Shown here: positions 6,759-6,986 of the stretch, in pieces
Position numbering within the stretch: position 1 is the stretch's first letter
Layout of the letters: the number at the start of each line of letters is the position of its first letter
Assembly: GCA_020433785.1 (NCBI GenBank)
Contig: JAGRCC010000148.1
Coordinates: 1-6,986 of the forward strand
From: Anaerolineae bacterium
Lineage (GTDB): Bacteria; Chloroflexota; Anaerolineae; 4572-78; J111
Direction: 5' to 3'
Length of the DNA stretch: 6,986 nt
The notes under the pieces: model-generated
Databases searched by the model: none
Told to the model about the DNA's origin: nothing
Seen by the model: only the letters and a program-made list of their open reading frames with translations
Translations under genes and position numbers: made by a program

Positions 6759-6796
6759 GGGCGATAGCGCCGGCTGGTCGACCAACACTATCGCCC
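6759..6796 (-). promoter_or_regulatory. Intercistronic RNA hairpin between binding-protein and permease genes
   Basis: In the minus-strand RNA the 5' arm GGGCGATAGTGTTGGT pairs along its full 16 bases with the 3' arm GCCGGCGCTATCGCCC around a CGACCA loop. Twelve pairs are Watson-Crick and four are U-G. On the plus strand those four become C-A mismatches and only the outer 9 bp stay continuous. The hairpin ends 26 bases before the permease start codon and lies 44 bases after the binding-protein stop. No T run follows, so it is not a standard terminator. A role as a 3'-protective stem that keeps the binding-protein message more abundant than the permease message is likely (inference). Confidence 0.65.
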
Positions 6797-6840
6797 CAGA
6801 GTATTGATTAGAATTGTATCATCTAAATAGCGTTATCTAT

Positions 6841-6986
6841 TTATGGCATAATATTCTCAGGAATTTCGATACCATGGTCTTGCCAGAATTGGGCTGCACC
6901 CGGATGAAGCGGTACCGGAATACCGGTAACCCCACTCTCGATGCTCATTTCACCGGCCGCGGGGTGCGCTTCGCGCATTCGCTCCA
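6841..6986 (-). CDS. TAXI-family TRAP solute-binding protein, C-terminal end (rest off-window)
   Basis: The last 47 codons of a minus-strand gene are present, ending in TAA at 6841-6843. The fragment contains 'AHPAAGEMSIES' followed by 'GIPVPLHPGAAQFWQDHGI'. The 'HPAA' and 'P-L-H-P-G-A...G-I' signature is the C-terminal hallmark of TAXI (TRAP-associated extracytoplasmic immunogenic) binding proteins. These lie outside the membrane and deliver ligand to a fused 4TM/12TM permease. The 108-bp gap to the permease gene is larger than the other gaps in the operon and holds the 16-bp hairpin. The ligand-binding residues and signal peptide are beyond the window edge. Confidence 0.85.
   Translation of the reverse strand, partial: ERMREAHPAAGEMSIESGVTGIPVPLHPGAAQFWQDHGIEIPENIMP

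Noticed and set aside
6775..6784. 10-bp palindrome TGGTCGACCA as a possible operator
   Set aside because: It lies across the tip of the 16-bp hairpin and is better explained as part of that RNA structure, though protein binding is not excluded.
1..6986. Mobile element, CRISPR array, tRNA or defence system
   Set aside because: No transposase, integrase, direct-repeat array, cloverleaf or known defence domain is visible; the genes are signalling, hydrolase and transport types.

Overview
The window looks like a chromosomal segment from a member of the Chloroflexota (Anaerolineae- or Caldilineae-like). This is an inference from gene style: a long WD40 propeller with a Cys-containing 'LTPVECERYF' tail, an FHA protein whose outer part is strung on Pro/Thr-rich linkers with an SH3b domain, and a TAXI-type TRAP transporter with a UspA protein. 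No rRNA, tRNA, CRISPR array, insertion sequence or phage gene was seen.

Layout. Positions 2-934 (+) are the 3' end of a WD40-repeat gene that begins before the window. It converges with a minus-strand block across a 58-bp gap. Everything from 993 to 6986 is on the minus strand and falls into two transcription units. The upstream unit, read from the right edge leftwards, is the C-terminus of a TAXI-family solute-binding protein (6841-6986), a fused 4TM/12TM TRAP permease (4552-6732) and a universal stress protein (4021-4524). A nested hairpin followed by TTTT on the minus strand (3911-3961) probably ends this unit. The second unit starts from a plausible promoter (3844-3872). It encodes a membrane-anchored FHA protein of 689 residues (1728-3797) and a class 3 lipase-type alpha/beta hydrolase (993-1703), separated by 24 bp.

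How the genes fit together. The TAXI binding protein captures a small, probably carboxylic or amino-acid-like, solute outside the membrane. The fused permease imports it with an ion gradient. The UspA protein encoded in the same unit may tune the transporter, as TeaD does for the TeaABC ectoine TRAP system. The FHA protein places a phosphothreonine-reading domain in the cytoplasm and Ig-like, SH3b and two copies of an unrecognised ~97-residue domain outside, so it looks like a link between Ser/Thr phosphorylation and the cell surface. Its lipase partner has an intact Ser-Asp-His triad but no visible signal peptide.

The most interesting items are the duplicated C-terminal domain of the FHA protein, the FHA/lipase pairing, and a 16-bp hairpin between the binding-protein and permease genes. 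That hairpin is continuous only in the mRNA-sense strand, because four of its pairs are U-G wobbles.
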